The notes under the pieces: model-generated
What the model saw: only the letters and a program-made list of their open reading frames with translations
What the model was told of the DNA's origin: nothing
Database searches by the model: none
In this document: piece after piece, positions 1-7,001 of the stretch
Layout: each line of letters begins with the position of its first letter
Numbering within the stretch: the stretch's first letter is position 1
Origin: Bacteroidia bacterium
GTDB lineage: Bacteria > Bacteroidota > Bacteroidia > NS11-12g > UBA955
Length of the DNA: 8,720 nt
Direction of reading: 5' to 3'
Assembly: GCA_023258655.1 (NCBI GenBank)
Contig: JALQWO010000062.1
Span: forward strand, 1-8,720
Translations under genes and position numbers: made by a program

Positions 1-382
1 TCTCATAAACGGGCTGGGCGATACTCAATTTAAACTCATGCGGACGGAGGTAAATCAATTCAACTCCTTCGTCTTCATGGTCTTTGTCTGCTTCGTCCTG
101 GCTGTCAAGTTTTACGATCAGCAAATATTTGGTATTGATTTGCATGGGTAAAGCCACCAAACAACGGTGACAATCAACAGTTAGGCTACCAGACATTTGT
201 AAACGAACGTGCATCCAGTTCACTGTTTTATCAACTTCAACTGCAACACACACATCCGCTTTGTGTATCTCTGTACTCCCCAATGATTCAAAGAACGTCT
301 CGTCAACCCGGAAGTCTAAGTTGTGTTTGCCATCTTTTAGTTTGACAAACTCTATGCACAAATCTTCCGCTTTGTCGTACAT
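1..382 (-). CDS. yceD: DUF177/YceD-family protein, N-terminal part (runs off left edge)
   Basis: The minus strand is open from an ATG at 382 to the window edge (127 codons, no stop). I see an N-terminal pattern typical of Bacteroidetes DUF177 proteins: a short strand with F12, then LKDGKHNLDF (residues 15-24), an acidic turn, FFESL (30-34), and a Cys-x-x-Cys motif CHRC at residues 71-74 within LTVDCHRCL, followed by an acidic stretch near residue 100. The CxRC motif and its place after a beta-rich segment are hallmarks of the family. In E. coli the relative YceD is linked to 23S rRNA accumulation and precedes rpmF (ribosomal protein L32); rpmF would be expected just beyond the left edge, which I cannot see. 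The ATG is chosen because the family pattern begins there and a good promoter ends about 19 bases upstream. The frame is also open further upstream, but that would cross the promoter. The C-terminal third is missing from the window. Confidence 0.82.
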   Translation of the reverse strand, partial: MYDKAEDLCIEFVKLKDGKHNLDFRVDETFFESLGSTEIHKADVCVAVEVDKTVNWMHVRLQMSGSLTVDCHRCLVALPMQINTKYLLIVKLDSQDEADKDHEDEGVELIYLRPHEFKLSIAQPVYE

Positions 383-400
383 CGTTACTAAAACGAACGG

Positions 401-431
401 CAAAATTACGCAATTTGGGGGTAATTTCAAA
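401..431 (-). promoter_or_regulatory. Bacteroidetes-type promoter for the yceD-like gene
   Basis: On the minus strand TTTG (428-431) is followed by 19 bases and then TAATTTTG (401-408). This matches the Bacteroidetes sigma-ABfr consensus TTTG-N19-TAnnTTTG at every fixed position. It would start transcription around 393-396, leaving a leader of about a dozen bases before the ATG at 382. It lies just downstream of the gldN terminator, which makes the yceD-like gene a separate transcription unit. The match is seen directly; its activity is inferred. Confidence 0.75.
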
Positions 432-474
432 GTGAAACCGGAAGAAATCGGTTTTACGTCGGCCAGTAACCAAC

Positions 475-504
475 AAAAAACCCCGGCCGCAAGGCCGGGG
501 TTTT
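475..504 (-). terminator. Rho-independent terminator of the gldKLMN operon
   Basis: A perfect inverted repeat, CCCCGGCC (481-488) and GGCCGGGG (493-500) around a four-base loop, is flanked by an A run (475-480) and a T run (501-504). Read on the minus strand it is a GC-only 8-bp stem followed by six T, starting 36 bases after the gldN stop. The A/T flanks extend the stem to 12 bp and would let it act in both directions, but no plus-strand gene ends here. It ends the T9SS operon before the yceD promoter. Confidence 0.9.
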
Positions 505-540
505 GAAAGATTCTATTTTACAAGTTAAAAATCTTAGTGA

Positions 541-1533
541 TTAATACTCCCACAAATCGTGTTCAAAGATGAATAAATCGTTTTTAATTTCTTCTGCACG
601 TAACAACGATGCCAATCCATCTTGCTTAAATTCTGCCTTTTGGTTGATGTAACGATCATCCCACTCTGATGTCTTCACAATGTAGCTATCAAACAAACGA
701 TGATGATTGATATGCTGATCCCAGTTCAAACGCATCGCATCATTATAGCGGTTGAATACTTCTGATTTTGCCAAGGTTGGACGGCAATCGTCCATCTTCA
801 ACCAGAAAGGTTTCACGTCATAGGTCTGACCCATAATGTTCTTAGGCTGAATCGGTGCGATACCAATGATGATGGGTTTGAACTCACCATGCTTGTAATC
901 GAACACCCAATCTTCCATGATTTCGAACTTTTGAATCAAATCCCAAGAGAAATACTCAGGAAAAGACGTATCAACCAAATCCGTTGGGTCATCAGAACCA
1001 GGACGCTGCTTAGACGTTGTGATAATTTCTGCCGTAGAACGAATGATGTCTTCAGGCGTAATTACACGGTTGAAAGAATCTGTTGCATAGGCACGAACCA
1101 AACCCTTGGTACCCAACTCCCAAAATACTTGAGAAATTGGATTCTTGGGCCAAGTCCATGAACGGTTCATCTTTTGACGCAAGTCAATCACTCTCCAAAC
1201 ACGCTTACGGAACTTAACATCTGCGTTGCGGAGATAGGGTCTCTGCATCACGATACCTTGCAAGTTACGAATGTTCGTATCTTGGTTCACGTATTCAGGC
1301 TCATAATGAGGCACTGCAGGATCATCGTAGTGAGTACCAATGGTTGGGATCACTATTTCAGCCTCCTTTTTTGGCGCGTCAGCGGCAGGATCTGAAGTGG
1401 CCGGTGCAGGCTCAGAAGAACCAGAGCCCTTCTTTTTGTCCGACGGAGCAGGATCGCCCCATCCACCACCCCAATCCTGGGCTTGCAAACCAGCTGTTGC
1501 AACAAATGCGAGTGTGATTAATATGCGTTTCAT
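541..1533 (-). CDS. gldN: GldN/PorN, periplasmic ring protein of the type IX secretion system
   Basis: 330 residues. GldN is a periplasmic protein that assembles with the lipoprotein GldK into a large ring under the outer membrane, through which the GldLM motor acts on secretion and gliding. A signal peptide (residues 1-18, K2/R3, hydrophobic core, LQA then Q19) is visible. The body carries family features: NLQGIVMQRPYLRNADVKF, a basic RKRVWRVIDLRQKMN stretch, and a C-terminal region ending in LWEY. Residues 20-58 form a low-complexity linker rich in Gly, Ser, Pro, Ala and Asp, which I read as a lineage-specific insert between the signal peptide and the folded domain. It lies 11 bases after gldM, so it is surely co-transcribed and probably translationally coupled. 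There is no Shine-Dalgarno sequence before its ATG. It is the last gene of the operon. Confidence 0.93.
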   Translation of the reverse strand: MKRILITLAFVATAGLQAQDWGGGWGDPAPSDKKKGSGSSEPAPATSDPAADAPKKEAEIVIPTIGTHYDDPAVPHYEPEYVNQDTNIRNLQGIVMQRPYLRNADVKFRKRVWRVIDLRQKMNRSWTWPKNPISQVFWELGTKGLVRAYATDSFNRVITPEDIIRSTAEIITTSKQRPGSDDPTDLVDTSFPEYFSWDLIQKFEIMEDWVFDYKHGEFKPIIIGIAPIQPKNIMGQTYDVKPFWLKMDDCRPTLAKSEVFNRYNDAMRLNWDQHINHHRLFDSYIVKTSEWDDRYINQKAEFKQDGLASLLRAEEIKNDLFIFEHDLWEY

Positions 1534-1544
1534 TGATTTGTTTT

Positions 1545-3206
1545 TTAGTTTACAGATCCTCCAACGTTGTCGAGGAACTTGGGTACTTTATCTGGACCGA
1601 TTACTTTGATTTGGTCAAACTGAATCAAATCACCAGGGCCCAACATTTTCAAGAATGATGCAATAGGCGCCAAGCTTGAACCGTTTACCACCTGAATTTT
1701 AGGACCGTTGGTACGGCGACCGATACAAGTAAAGCGGTAAGACAATACATCATACTTAACACCATCATACACGAAGTTATCCAGAGCTGCCACAGCATTG
1801 GCCTGAACTTTCATCGCCGCCAAAGAGATAGGACCACTAAATCCTACGCTACCGGCTTTGAATACTGGACGAGGTACGTTACGTACTTTGAATTTCTTTG
1901 AACCCATAGAAACGGTACGACCGTCGGGCAACTTCGCAGTCACATTGATCATACATTCGTTACCATTACGAGTAGGGATAATCGCATTGTATTGACCAGG
2001 CTTAGAAGGGCGTAAGCTCACACCACCACCGGTTACTGTTACATTCACATTCTTTGGATCTACACCACCTACAGAAACTGAAATGGGGTTAGGCAAACCT
2101 ACATATACCACGTTCAACTCATCGGCAGAAATTGCAGCCTGAGGAGCAAATACACTGTACTCTGCCTCGGTCTCGTAGTTATCAGAGCCACCACCATTAG
2201 GCTTAGGAACTTGAATACCTACTTTGTATTTCTGGGTACCAGGCGAAGCTGATGTCACTTTGTACTTACCTACACCATCAACAACTTCGATAGGACGACC
2301 ATTTACAGTCACAATCATCTGGGCTTTTGAGTTGTATGCGGCCAACAAAATGTTTGCTTCATAGGTTTGATTTGTCAATACTGCGCTCGTTGCAGCAGAA
2401 ACTACAGGAATCAACTTGTCGAACTTGTAGTCAGCTGCGTTAACAGACTCTGCCAAGGCTTGCATAACTTCTGCTTCCATTGAACGAGAATCGTTTTCCA
2501 CTTTACTCAACATGGCAAATACACCTGCCAATGGAGAGTGTTCAAGGTACATAGATACCCAAGACTGTTCTGTTCCGCTAGAGTTGGTTGCATTGTTGGC
2601 ATACAAAGAGGTTTTCTCTTCGATGGCTTTCATGCGATCCAACAACATTTTCTTGGTTTCAGGAGAAGCAGCCAAAACTGGATCGCTCGATGCTTTTTGC
2701 ATAACAGCCAACATGTCTTTGCGGGCTTTGTTGATAGCATCTTGCAAATCAGTTCCATTCTTACCACCATTCTCTACCATGAAATAGTTGCCGTGAACTT
2801 CCATGTTGTCACCTTGCGCCAATTCTGCAACACCACCTTTTACCAACAAGGCCTCTGGCTCTTGTTTACGACCCATTTTGGGGTCTTTTTGGTCACCAGA
2901 ACGCAACAACAATTCATTTTTGATGCCGTTCAAACGGTCGATCAAAGCTTTGCTGATGCCTTGTACTTGGTTGCAATAGGAAACTGCAGCAGCAGCCGCT
3001 TTGTTTTCGGCAGCGGTTTTCACCAAACTACCCAAAACAGCAGTATTCTTTTGTACGATGTTCTTTGTTGAGTTATCCAATGAGTTCTCAATCAAGTTAA
3101 ATGCCTTGATAATCTCTTTGGATACGTTCAATGCCAAAAGGGCCGTCAACACGAGATACATCATGTTGATCATCTTTTGACGTGCGGATACTTTACCACC
3201 TGCCAT
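1545..3206 (-). CDS. gldM: GldM/PorM, periplasm-spanning rotor/shaft of the T9SS proton motor
   Basis: 553 residues, a little longer than Flavobacterium GldM (about 513). GldM is anchored by one N-terminal transmembrane helix, forms a dimer inside a ring of GldL, and reaches across the periplasm to the GldK/GldN ring, transmitting proton-driven motion. The start MAGGKVSARQKMINMMYLVL is the family signature: a short cytoplasmic basic tail with the conserved Arg at position 9, then the membrane helix at about residues 12-28, then a helical neck (SKEIIKAF). The rest has no second membrane segment: residues 40-270 look helical and the remainder is beta-rich (many short V/T strands, e.g. NVTVTGGGVSL), as expected for the D1-D4 periplasmic domains. 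The ATG is preceded by a strong Shine-Dalgarno sequence, unlike its neighbours. The gene starts 40 bases after gldL. Confidence 0.95.
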   Translation of the reverse strand: MAGGKVSARQKMINMMYLVLTALLALNVSKEIIKAFNLIENSLDNSTKNIVQKNTAVLGSLVKTAAENKAAAAAVSYCNQVQGISKALIDRLNGIKNELLLRSGDQKDPKMGRKQEPEALLVKGGVAELAQGDNMEVHGNYFMVENGGKNGTDLQDAINKARKDMLAVMQKASSDPVLAASPETKKMLLDRMKAIEEKTSLYANNATNSSGTEQSWVSMYLEHSPLAGVFAMLSKVENDSRSMEAEVMQALAESVNAADYKFDKLIPVVSAATSAVLTNQTYEANILLAAYNSKAQMIVTVNGRPIEVVDGVGKYKVTSASPGTQKYKVGIQVPKPNGGGSDNYETEAEYSVFAPQAAISADELNVVYVGLPNPISVSVGGVDPKNVNVTVTGGGVSLRPSKPGQYNAIIPTRNGNECMINVTAKLPDGRTVSMGSKKFKVRNVPRPVFKAGSVGFSGPISLAAMKVQANAVAALDNFVYDGVKYDVLSYRFTCIGRRTNGPKIQVVNGSSLAPIASFLKMLGPGDLIQFDQIKVIGPDKVPKFLDNVGGSVN

Positions 3207-3214
3207 TTTCTATT

Positions 3215-3220
3215 CTCCTT
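3215..3220 (-). promoter_or_regulatory. Strong Shine-Dalgarno sequence of gldM
   Basis: The minus strand reads AAGGAG followed by eight bases and then the gldM ATG, a near-perfect anti-16S match at good spacing. The starts of yceD, gldN, gldL, gldK, porP and the response regulator in this window have A/T-rich leaders with no such motif, as is usual in Bacteroidetes. It fixes the gldM start and may raise translation of gldM specifically (inference). Confidence 0.8.
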
Positions 3221-3246
3221 TTTAGTTTAGTGGGAATAAATAAAGG

Positions 3247-3900
3247 TTAGGCTTTGTTTGCACCCATGGCGCTCAACATGTTACCGTAAATTGAGTTCAA
3301 GTTGCTCAAGTTGCGGTTCAATTTGTTCAATTCGCTTGAAAATTCTGCAGTGGCTGTCTCAGTAGCGCTGATGTTGGTCAAAGCGCCTTGCAAACCGGCA
3401 GAGAAATTACCCATTGAATCAGAAACCATGGCAGTGCTATCAGCGATAGAGCTCATGTTTTTGGCAGCCTTGGAAGCGCTTTCTGCATACTCATTGGTAG
3501 CAACAGCCGCATTTGACAAATTTGCCATTTCTTTCACATTGCTGCTCAAAGAAGTCAAACCGGTGCCCAAACTCTCAATCAATTCAGGACCAATCTTTGC
3601 CTGAGCCAACATAGAATCCAATTGTTGTGAAACGCTGCCTGTTTTCTTTTTTTCGGTTGGGTCACCACCTGCCAATTCAGGATAAACCAAAGACCAATCT
3701 GGATCCATGTGAACAGGTTCAAATGCAGAGATACAGAAAATACCTGCCTCTGTCAAAAGACCCACTGACAACATGATGTCCGCACCTTTTAAGTGCAAGA
3801 TTTTAAACAACGCACCTACGATTACAACCGCAGCACCGATACCATAAACGAAGTTCATGGTTGTCTTAAACTTTTTTGATTCAAAGAAACTTTTGCTCAT
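3247..3900 (-). CDS. gldL: GldL/PorL, inner-membrane stator of the T9SS proton motor
   Basis: 217 residues, close to Flavobacterium GldL. GldL forms a five-subunit inner-membrane ring around the GldM dimer and uses the proton gradient to drive it. Two membrane helices are visible: about residues 17-36 (Y19, K33, H36 within FKILH) and about 41-60, which contains the buried glutamate E51 in LLTEAGIF, the residue I align with the conserved essential Glu of the family; SAFEP (58-62) closes the helix. Residues 75-217 are a cytoplasmic Ser/Ala/Asn-rich helical tail with heptad-like spacing, probably coiled coil. The start is set by the family N-terminus (FKTTMNFVYGIGAAVVIVGA). It follows gldK by 67 bases, the largest gap within gldKLMN, and has no Shine-Dalgarno sequence. 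Confidence 0.95.
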   Translation of the reverse strand: MSKSFFESKKFKTTMNFVYGIGAAVVIVGALFKILHLKGADIMLSVGLLTEAGIFCISAFEPVHMDPDWSLVYPELAGGDPTEKKKTGSVSQQLDSMLAQAKIGPELIESLGTGLTSLSSNVKEMANLSNAAVATNEYAESASKAAKNMSSIADSTAMVSDSMGNFSAGLQGALTNISATETATAEFSSELNKLNRNLSNLNSIYGNMLSAMGANKA

Positions 3901-3909
3901 AATATGTAT

Positions 3910-3933
3910 TTAGTTATAGTTAGTTGATTAGTT
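3910..3933. repeat. Three short TTAGTT repeats in the gldL leader
   Basis: TTAGTT occurs at 3910-3915, 3920-3925 and 3928-3933 (AACTAA on the transcribed strand), just upstream of the gldL ATG at 3900. The copies are real, but in A/T-rich DNA three hexamers may be chance. They fall in the 67-base gldK-gldL gap and could keep the gldL start unstructured. Confidence 0.4.
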
Positions 3934-3967
3934 AAACGAATTATCCCAAAGATTATTCTACGAAAGA

Positions 3968-5338
3968 TTACTTTCTGTCGGTGTTTGAACGACCGATGTA
4001 AGTCTGAACACAACGGAATCCCACGTAAGATTTGCTCGTATCTTGATATTCGTAGGTTCTCGCACCGTTCTCGATGAAGTAGGCAACGTCTTTCCAAGAC
4101 CCACCACGAATTACTTTGCGCTTTTCGTTGATGGGAATATCTTTTACCTGACGCTTTCCTTCTTTACCACGCTCCTTGATGAAGGTGTAAGATTCACCAT
4201 TCAAATCATGCGCAAACGCGTTGTTGGCTTCATCCCAAGAGGTACGGGTCCATTCCGCAACGTTACCAGCCATGTTGTACAAGCCGAAATCATTGGGGAA
4301 GTAACTGTCTACACGCACTGGGTAAACACCCCCATCTACCCCATAGTTACCACGCAAGGGTTTAAAGTTGGCCAACATACAACCCTTACTGTTACGGGCA
4401 TATGGACCACCCCAGGGGTATTTGTTTCCAATACGACCACCACGGGCAGCATATTCCCACTCGTATTCGGTAGGCAAACGGAAATCATGGGTGTTTGGCA
4501 AGTAACCATTCATTTCCCAATAGGCCGTCTTGCGATCGGTTCTCCAACGGCAGAAAGCGTATGCTTGATGCCAAGAAACACCTACAACTGGATATTCATC
4601 GTATTTGGGATGGTGGAAATACACCTGAGCCATGGGCTCGTTGTATGAATAGGTGAAATCACGCACCCAGCACAATGTATCAGGGTAAACCAATACATCT
4701 TCAGTACGCATGAATTGAGCGCGATCCATGGGCGCGTATTTGTCGCGATCCAATTTGGCAGCCGCTTCATAGTCAGTCCACATGAAGTGGTAGATCAATT
4801 TACGGGTATCAATCTGGTGCTTGCCCTGGAAACGTTCGTCCCCTTGGTACAACATATCCGCCAATTCTTCTTTGTGCTTCACCCAATCCACCATGCGGTA
4901 AGGGTTGATCAAACGGTTACCTTCTTCGTCTTCAGGGAAGTAGTATTCATCATCGTCGCACATGATGCGAGCCAGAGAATCTACTACGTAGTTGACGAAC
5001 TGACGGTATTCGTTGTTGGTGATTTCGGTTTCATCCATCCAAAACGCAGTGATTGTCATCTGCTTGTTTGGCTCTAAATAAGAATTGAAAACATCCTGAC
5101 CACCTTGTCCAGTATGGAAAGTACCCGATTTCACATACACCATGCCCGGAGGCTGTGGGTGAAACCAAGGTCGTCTTCCCAACACACCGGTTAGGTCGCC
5201 TGTGTCGGCAGGTCCGCATGCATAGACCATTACAGAAGCCACTACCGCAGCCCTGCGAAGGGTTCGATTGCCCAAGAAATTCAAAGCTTTCTTAGCGAAC
5301 TCGTTGTTTGTGAAGAAACTCATCACTGTATTTTTCAT
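3968..5338 (-). CDS. gldK: GldK/PorK, outer-membrane-associated lipoprotein of the T9SS ring
   Basis: 456 residues. GldK is a lipoprotein that with GldN builds the periplasmic ring. It belongs to the formylglycine-generating-enzyme (FGE/sulfatase-modifying factor) fold family: GMVYVKSGTFHTG (65-77), FWMDETEITNNEYRQFV (99-115), PVVGVSWHQAYAFCRWR (250-266), RLPTEYEWEYAARGG (287-301), GLYNMAGNVAEW (352-363), RGGSW (411-415) and VGFRCV (439-444) are all clear. No Cys lies between RGGSW and GFRC, where catalytic FGEs carry their Cys pair, so an enzymatic role is unlikely. The lipid-attachment Cys is probably C41 (VMVYAC, with an unusual Tyr at -2), preceded by an oddly long 29-residue N-terminus; a TTG codon at residue 22 would give a normal-length signal peptide, but the first ATG fits the promoter at 5376-5405. 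First gene of gldKLMN. Confidence 0.94.
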   Translation of the reverse strand: MKNTVMSFFTNNEFAKKALNFLGNRTLRRAAVVASVMVYACGPADTGDLTGVLGRRPWFHPQPPGMVYVKSGTFHTGQGGQDVFNSYLEPNKQMTITAFWMDETEITNNEYRQFVNYVVDSLARIMCDDDEYYFPEDEEGNRLINPYRMVDWVKHKEELADMLYQGDERFQGKHQIDTRKLIYHFMWTDYEAAAKLDRDKYAPMDRAQFMRTEDVLVYPDTLCWVRDFTYSYNEPMAQVYFHHPKYDEYPVVGVSWHQAYAFCRWRTDRKTAYWEMNGYLPNTHDFRLPTEYEWEYAARGGRIGNKYPWGGPYARNSKGCMLANFKPLRGNYGVDGGVYPVRVDSYFPNDFGLYNMAGNVAEWTRTSWDEANNAFAHDLNGESYTFIKERGKEGKRQVKDIPINEKRKVIRGGSWKDVAYFIENGARTYEYQDTSKSYVGFRCVQTYIGRSNTDRK

Positions 5339-5375
5339 TATGCAGTTTTGATATTGCGTATTTGTTCTAAAGTTG

Positions 5376-5405
5376 CAAAAATAAAGTTTGACTTGAATAA
5401 ATCAA
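5376..5405 (-). promoter_or_regulatory. Bacteroidetes-type promoter of gldKLMN
   Basis: On the minus strand TTG (5403-5405) is followed by exactly 19 bases and TATTTTTG (5376-5383), matching TTG-N19-TAnnTTTG. Transcription would begin near 5369, about 30 bases before the gldK ATG. It lies in the A/T-rich 142-base gap after porP; I see no hairpin terminator for porP there, so read-through from porP is also possible. Confidence 0.7.
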
Positions 5406-5480
5406 CATTATTTTTATTTCGTGTAGGGTATAAACGCAATATTAAGATGTTTATTTTATGTGGATAAATATTTTTTTCAA

Positions 5481-6596
5481 TTAATCGAACTCCGGTGAAC
5501 GCTCCATCCAACGGGGGTGACGATAAACTTTCACAGGGCGCTCAGGCAAAGTGAAGGTAAAACAATAGTTTACTTGGATTTCGTGGGTACCGGTCTGACT
5601 TCTGATCAAACGGTTCATCGGAATATCATAGGAATAACCAACACGCAAGCGCTGGGTGGCTCCTGCCCCATTGCCCAACAATGGAGGATAGTAACCAAAC
5701 ATCAGTGAAAAGGATTCCAAACCTGCACCGTACACACGAAGGTTTGCGCCCCCTGCGAACAAATCATTCCAGGTAACCATTCCTTGCATATCCAACTGAG
5801 GCTTAATGAATCCGGCGTTGGCAGCTGCTTTCACCAAAATCGCTGGCTCCAGCACCAAGGTAGGATTGCCCAAGAAGCTCTCTTGTTTGTATCCGGCCAC
5901 CAAATAGTAGTGACGCTTGGTCGCCGCAGTAATTGTTCCGCTTCCACCGTACACGAAAGTCTGGGGTGTCATGTTGGTCGCACTCAAACCGATGTATGCA
6001 CCATCCATGATGTTTGGCGTAGTATAATAAGCTCCAACACCCAATGTGGTGCGGCTGTCAGAAACTTCGTTTGATGGAATCATAGGATCGTTGGGGTCGT
6101 GTGCACGAAGTCCTTTGCCATCCAACGATTTTGTGATGTTGGCAAAATCCACGCCCACGCGAATGTTAGAACCATCCACCATGGGGTAAGCCAAAGCGAT
6201 TCCTCCTTTCATGTACAAGCTGCTCTCGTAACCAATTTTGTCGCTCACATAAGAGAAAGTAGCACCACCATAATTTTTGTCTTTGTAAATGGCAGGCGCT
6301 GAAAAGCCCAATCCCATGGTCTGTGGTGCGATGTTGGTTCGCATTTTGTCCAGATTCATTTCAATAGGAGTACCACTTTGGGTTCTTAAGTAAGAAGTCT
6401 GATCATCAAAACCCAACCACTGTTGGTGGGTAATGGCATTCAAACAATATTGCCCCGAAGCCCCAGCATACGCGGGGTTATAGAACAATTTGTTGTACGT
6501 AAAATGCGTGAACATTGGATCTTGTTGCGCCTCAACCATCCAAGGGGCCAACAACCCCGCAACGGCCAATATTCTTCCCAGTATTTGTTTGTTCAT
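5481..6596 (-). CDS. porP: PorP/SprF-family outer-membrane protein of the T9SS
   Basis: 371 residues. PorP/SprF proteins are outer-membrane beta-barrel partners of the T9SS; PorP is needed for secretion in Porphyromonas and SprF for export of the adhesin SprB in Flavobacterium. The sequence has a signal peptide (residues 1-23, VEA then Q24) followed by the family hallmark QQDPMFTHFTYNKLFYNPAYAGASG (residues 24-48; Asn-Pro-Ala-Tyr-Ala-Gly is the key part). The rest is a series of short amphipathic strands rich in Gly, Tyr and Phe (e.g. MGLGFSAP, RVGVDFANI, LRVGYSYDIP), as expected of a barrel. It stands 142 bases before gldK on the same strand. Bacteroidetes genomes often carry several paralogues, each tied to a cargo; next to gldK this one is more likely the core PorP, hence the symbol, but SprF cannot be excluded. 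Confidence 0.9.
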   Translation of the reverse strand: MNKQILGRILAVAGLLAPWMVEAQQDPMFTHFTYNKLFYNPAYAGASGQYCLNAITHQQWLGFDDQTSYLRTQSGTPIEMNLDKMRTNIAPQTMGLGFSAPAIYKDKNYGGATFSYVSDKIGYESSLYMKGGIALAYPMVDGSNIRVGVDFANITKSLDGKGLRAHDPNDPMIPSNEVSDSRTTLGVGAYYTTPNIMDGAYIGLSATNMTPQTFVYGGSGTITAATKRHYYLVAGYKQESFLGNPTLVLEPAILVKAAANAGFIKPQLDMQGMVTWNDLFAGGANLRVYGAGLESFSLMFGYYPPLLGNGAGATQRLRVGYSYDIPMNRLIRSQTGTHEIQVNYCFTFTLPERPVKVYRHPRWMERSPEFD

Positions 6597-6622
6597 ACTT
6601 TAAATGGAGTATCTCTCAAAAA

Positions 6623-6654
6623 CAAAAATGAATCAAAATCGCCACATTGCCAAA
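6623..6654 (-). promoter_or_regulatory. Candidate promoter of porP
   Basis: On the minus strand TTTG (6651-6654), 20 bases, then CATTTTTG (6623-6630), one mismatch from TAnnTTTG. The porP ATG lies 26 bases downstream. It is weaker than the gldK and yceD promoters. Confidence 0.45.
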
Positions 6655-6659
6655 CATTT

Positions 6660-7001
6660 TTACAAAAGGTGATGCACATCAGACAACCAAATGGAGCCCT
6701 AAATCGTCCACAACCACTTTTTCATCCTTGTCATACAGGTCTTTTTTTTGAGATTTTCAGCACAACATTGAATGAAATAAATTCGTTATATAAACCTCAT
6801 TATCAACGCTTTAAGAATTGGTTTGACCCCTACAAACAAGGCACCGAAAAGCCGGCTGCAATCCCCATTGTGACCAATAAATAAATCACTCTGAAACGCT
6901 CATCGAAAAGTCGAAAAAAAATCGGGAATAACTGGTGGAAAAGTTAGACAGTGAGTGTCCTACTGAGGTCGTATCATTGTATTCTAATATATACACAAAA
7001 C
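6660..7001. other. Divergent intergenic region with no recognisable gene
   Basis: About 340 bases between the porP promoter and the plus-strand regulator. I see an 8-T run near 6742-6749 without a convincing hairpin before it, no tRNA, no repeat array, and no TTG-N19-TAnnTTTG promoter before the regulator at 7002. An open plus-strand frame ends at 6884, but it begins inside porP on the opposite strand and I do not recognise its product. The regulator's promoter must lie here but is not identifiable by eye. Confidence 0.6.

Noticed and set aside
261..506. 81-codon plus-strand open frame
   Set aside because: It is antisense to the yceD-like gene and ends inside the operon terminator.
2538..3071. 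177-codon open frame on the plus strand opposite gldM
   Set aside because: It lies wholly inside gldM, its product resembles no family I know, and gldM is unambiguous.
3947..3955. Possible promoter element TAATCTTTG (minus strand) between gldK and gldL
   Set aside because: One base too long for TAnnTTTG, and no TTG at the right distance upstream.
4043..4648. 201-codon open frame on the plus strand opposite gldK
   Set aside because: Antisense to conserved FGE motifs of GldK; composition follows gldK codons.
6721..6750. T8 run as a possible terminator
   Set aside because: No stable hairpin precedes it and no plus-strand gene ends here.
6423..6884. Plus-strand open frame, with a 38-residue C-terminal part from a TTG at 6768 that looks fairly protein-like (KNWFDPYKQG)
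   Set aside because: The first third is antisense to the porP signal peptide and hallmark region; no promoter, no ribosome site and no recognised family. A tiny gene from 6768 cannot be excluded but is not supported.
6951..7001. Upstream GTG start for the sigma-54 regulator
   Set aside because: The added 17 residues are not part of any receiver domain; the ATG at 7002 begins exactly where the family does.
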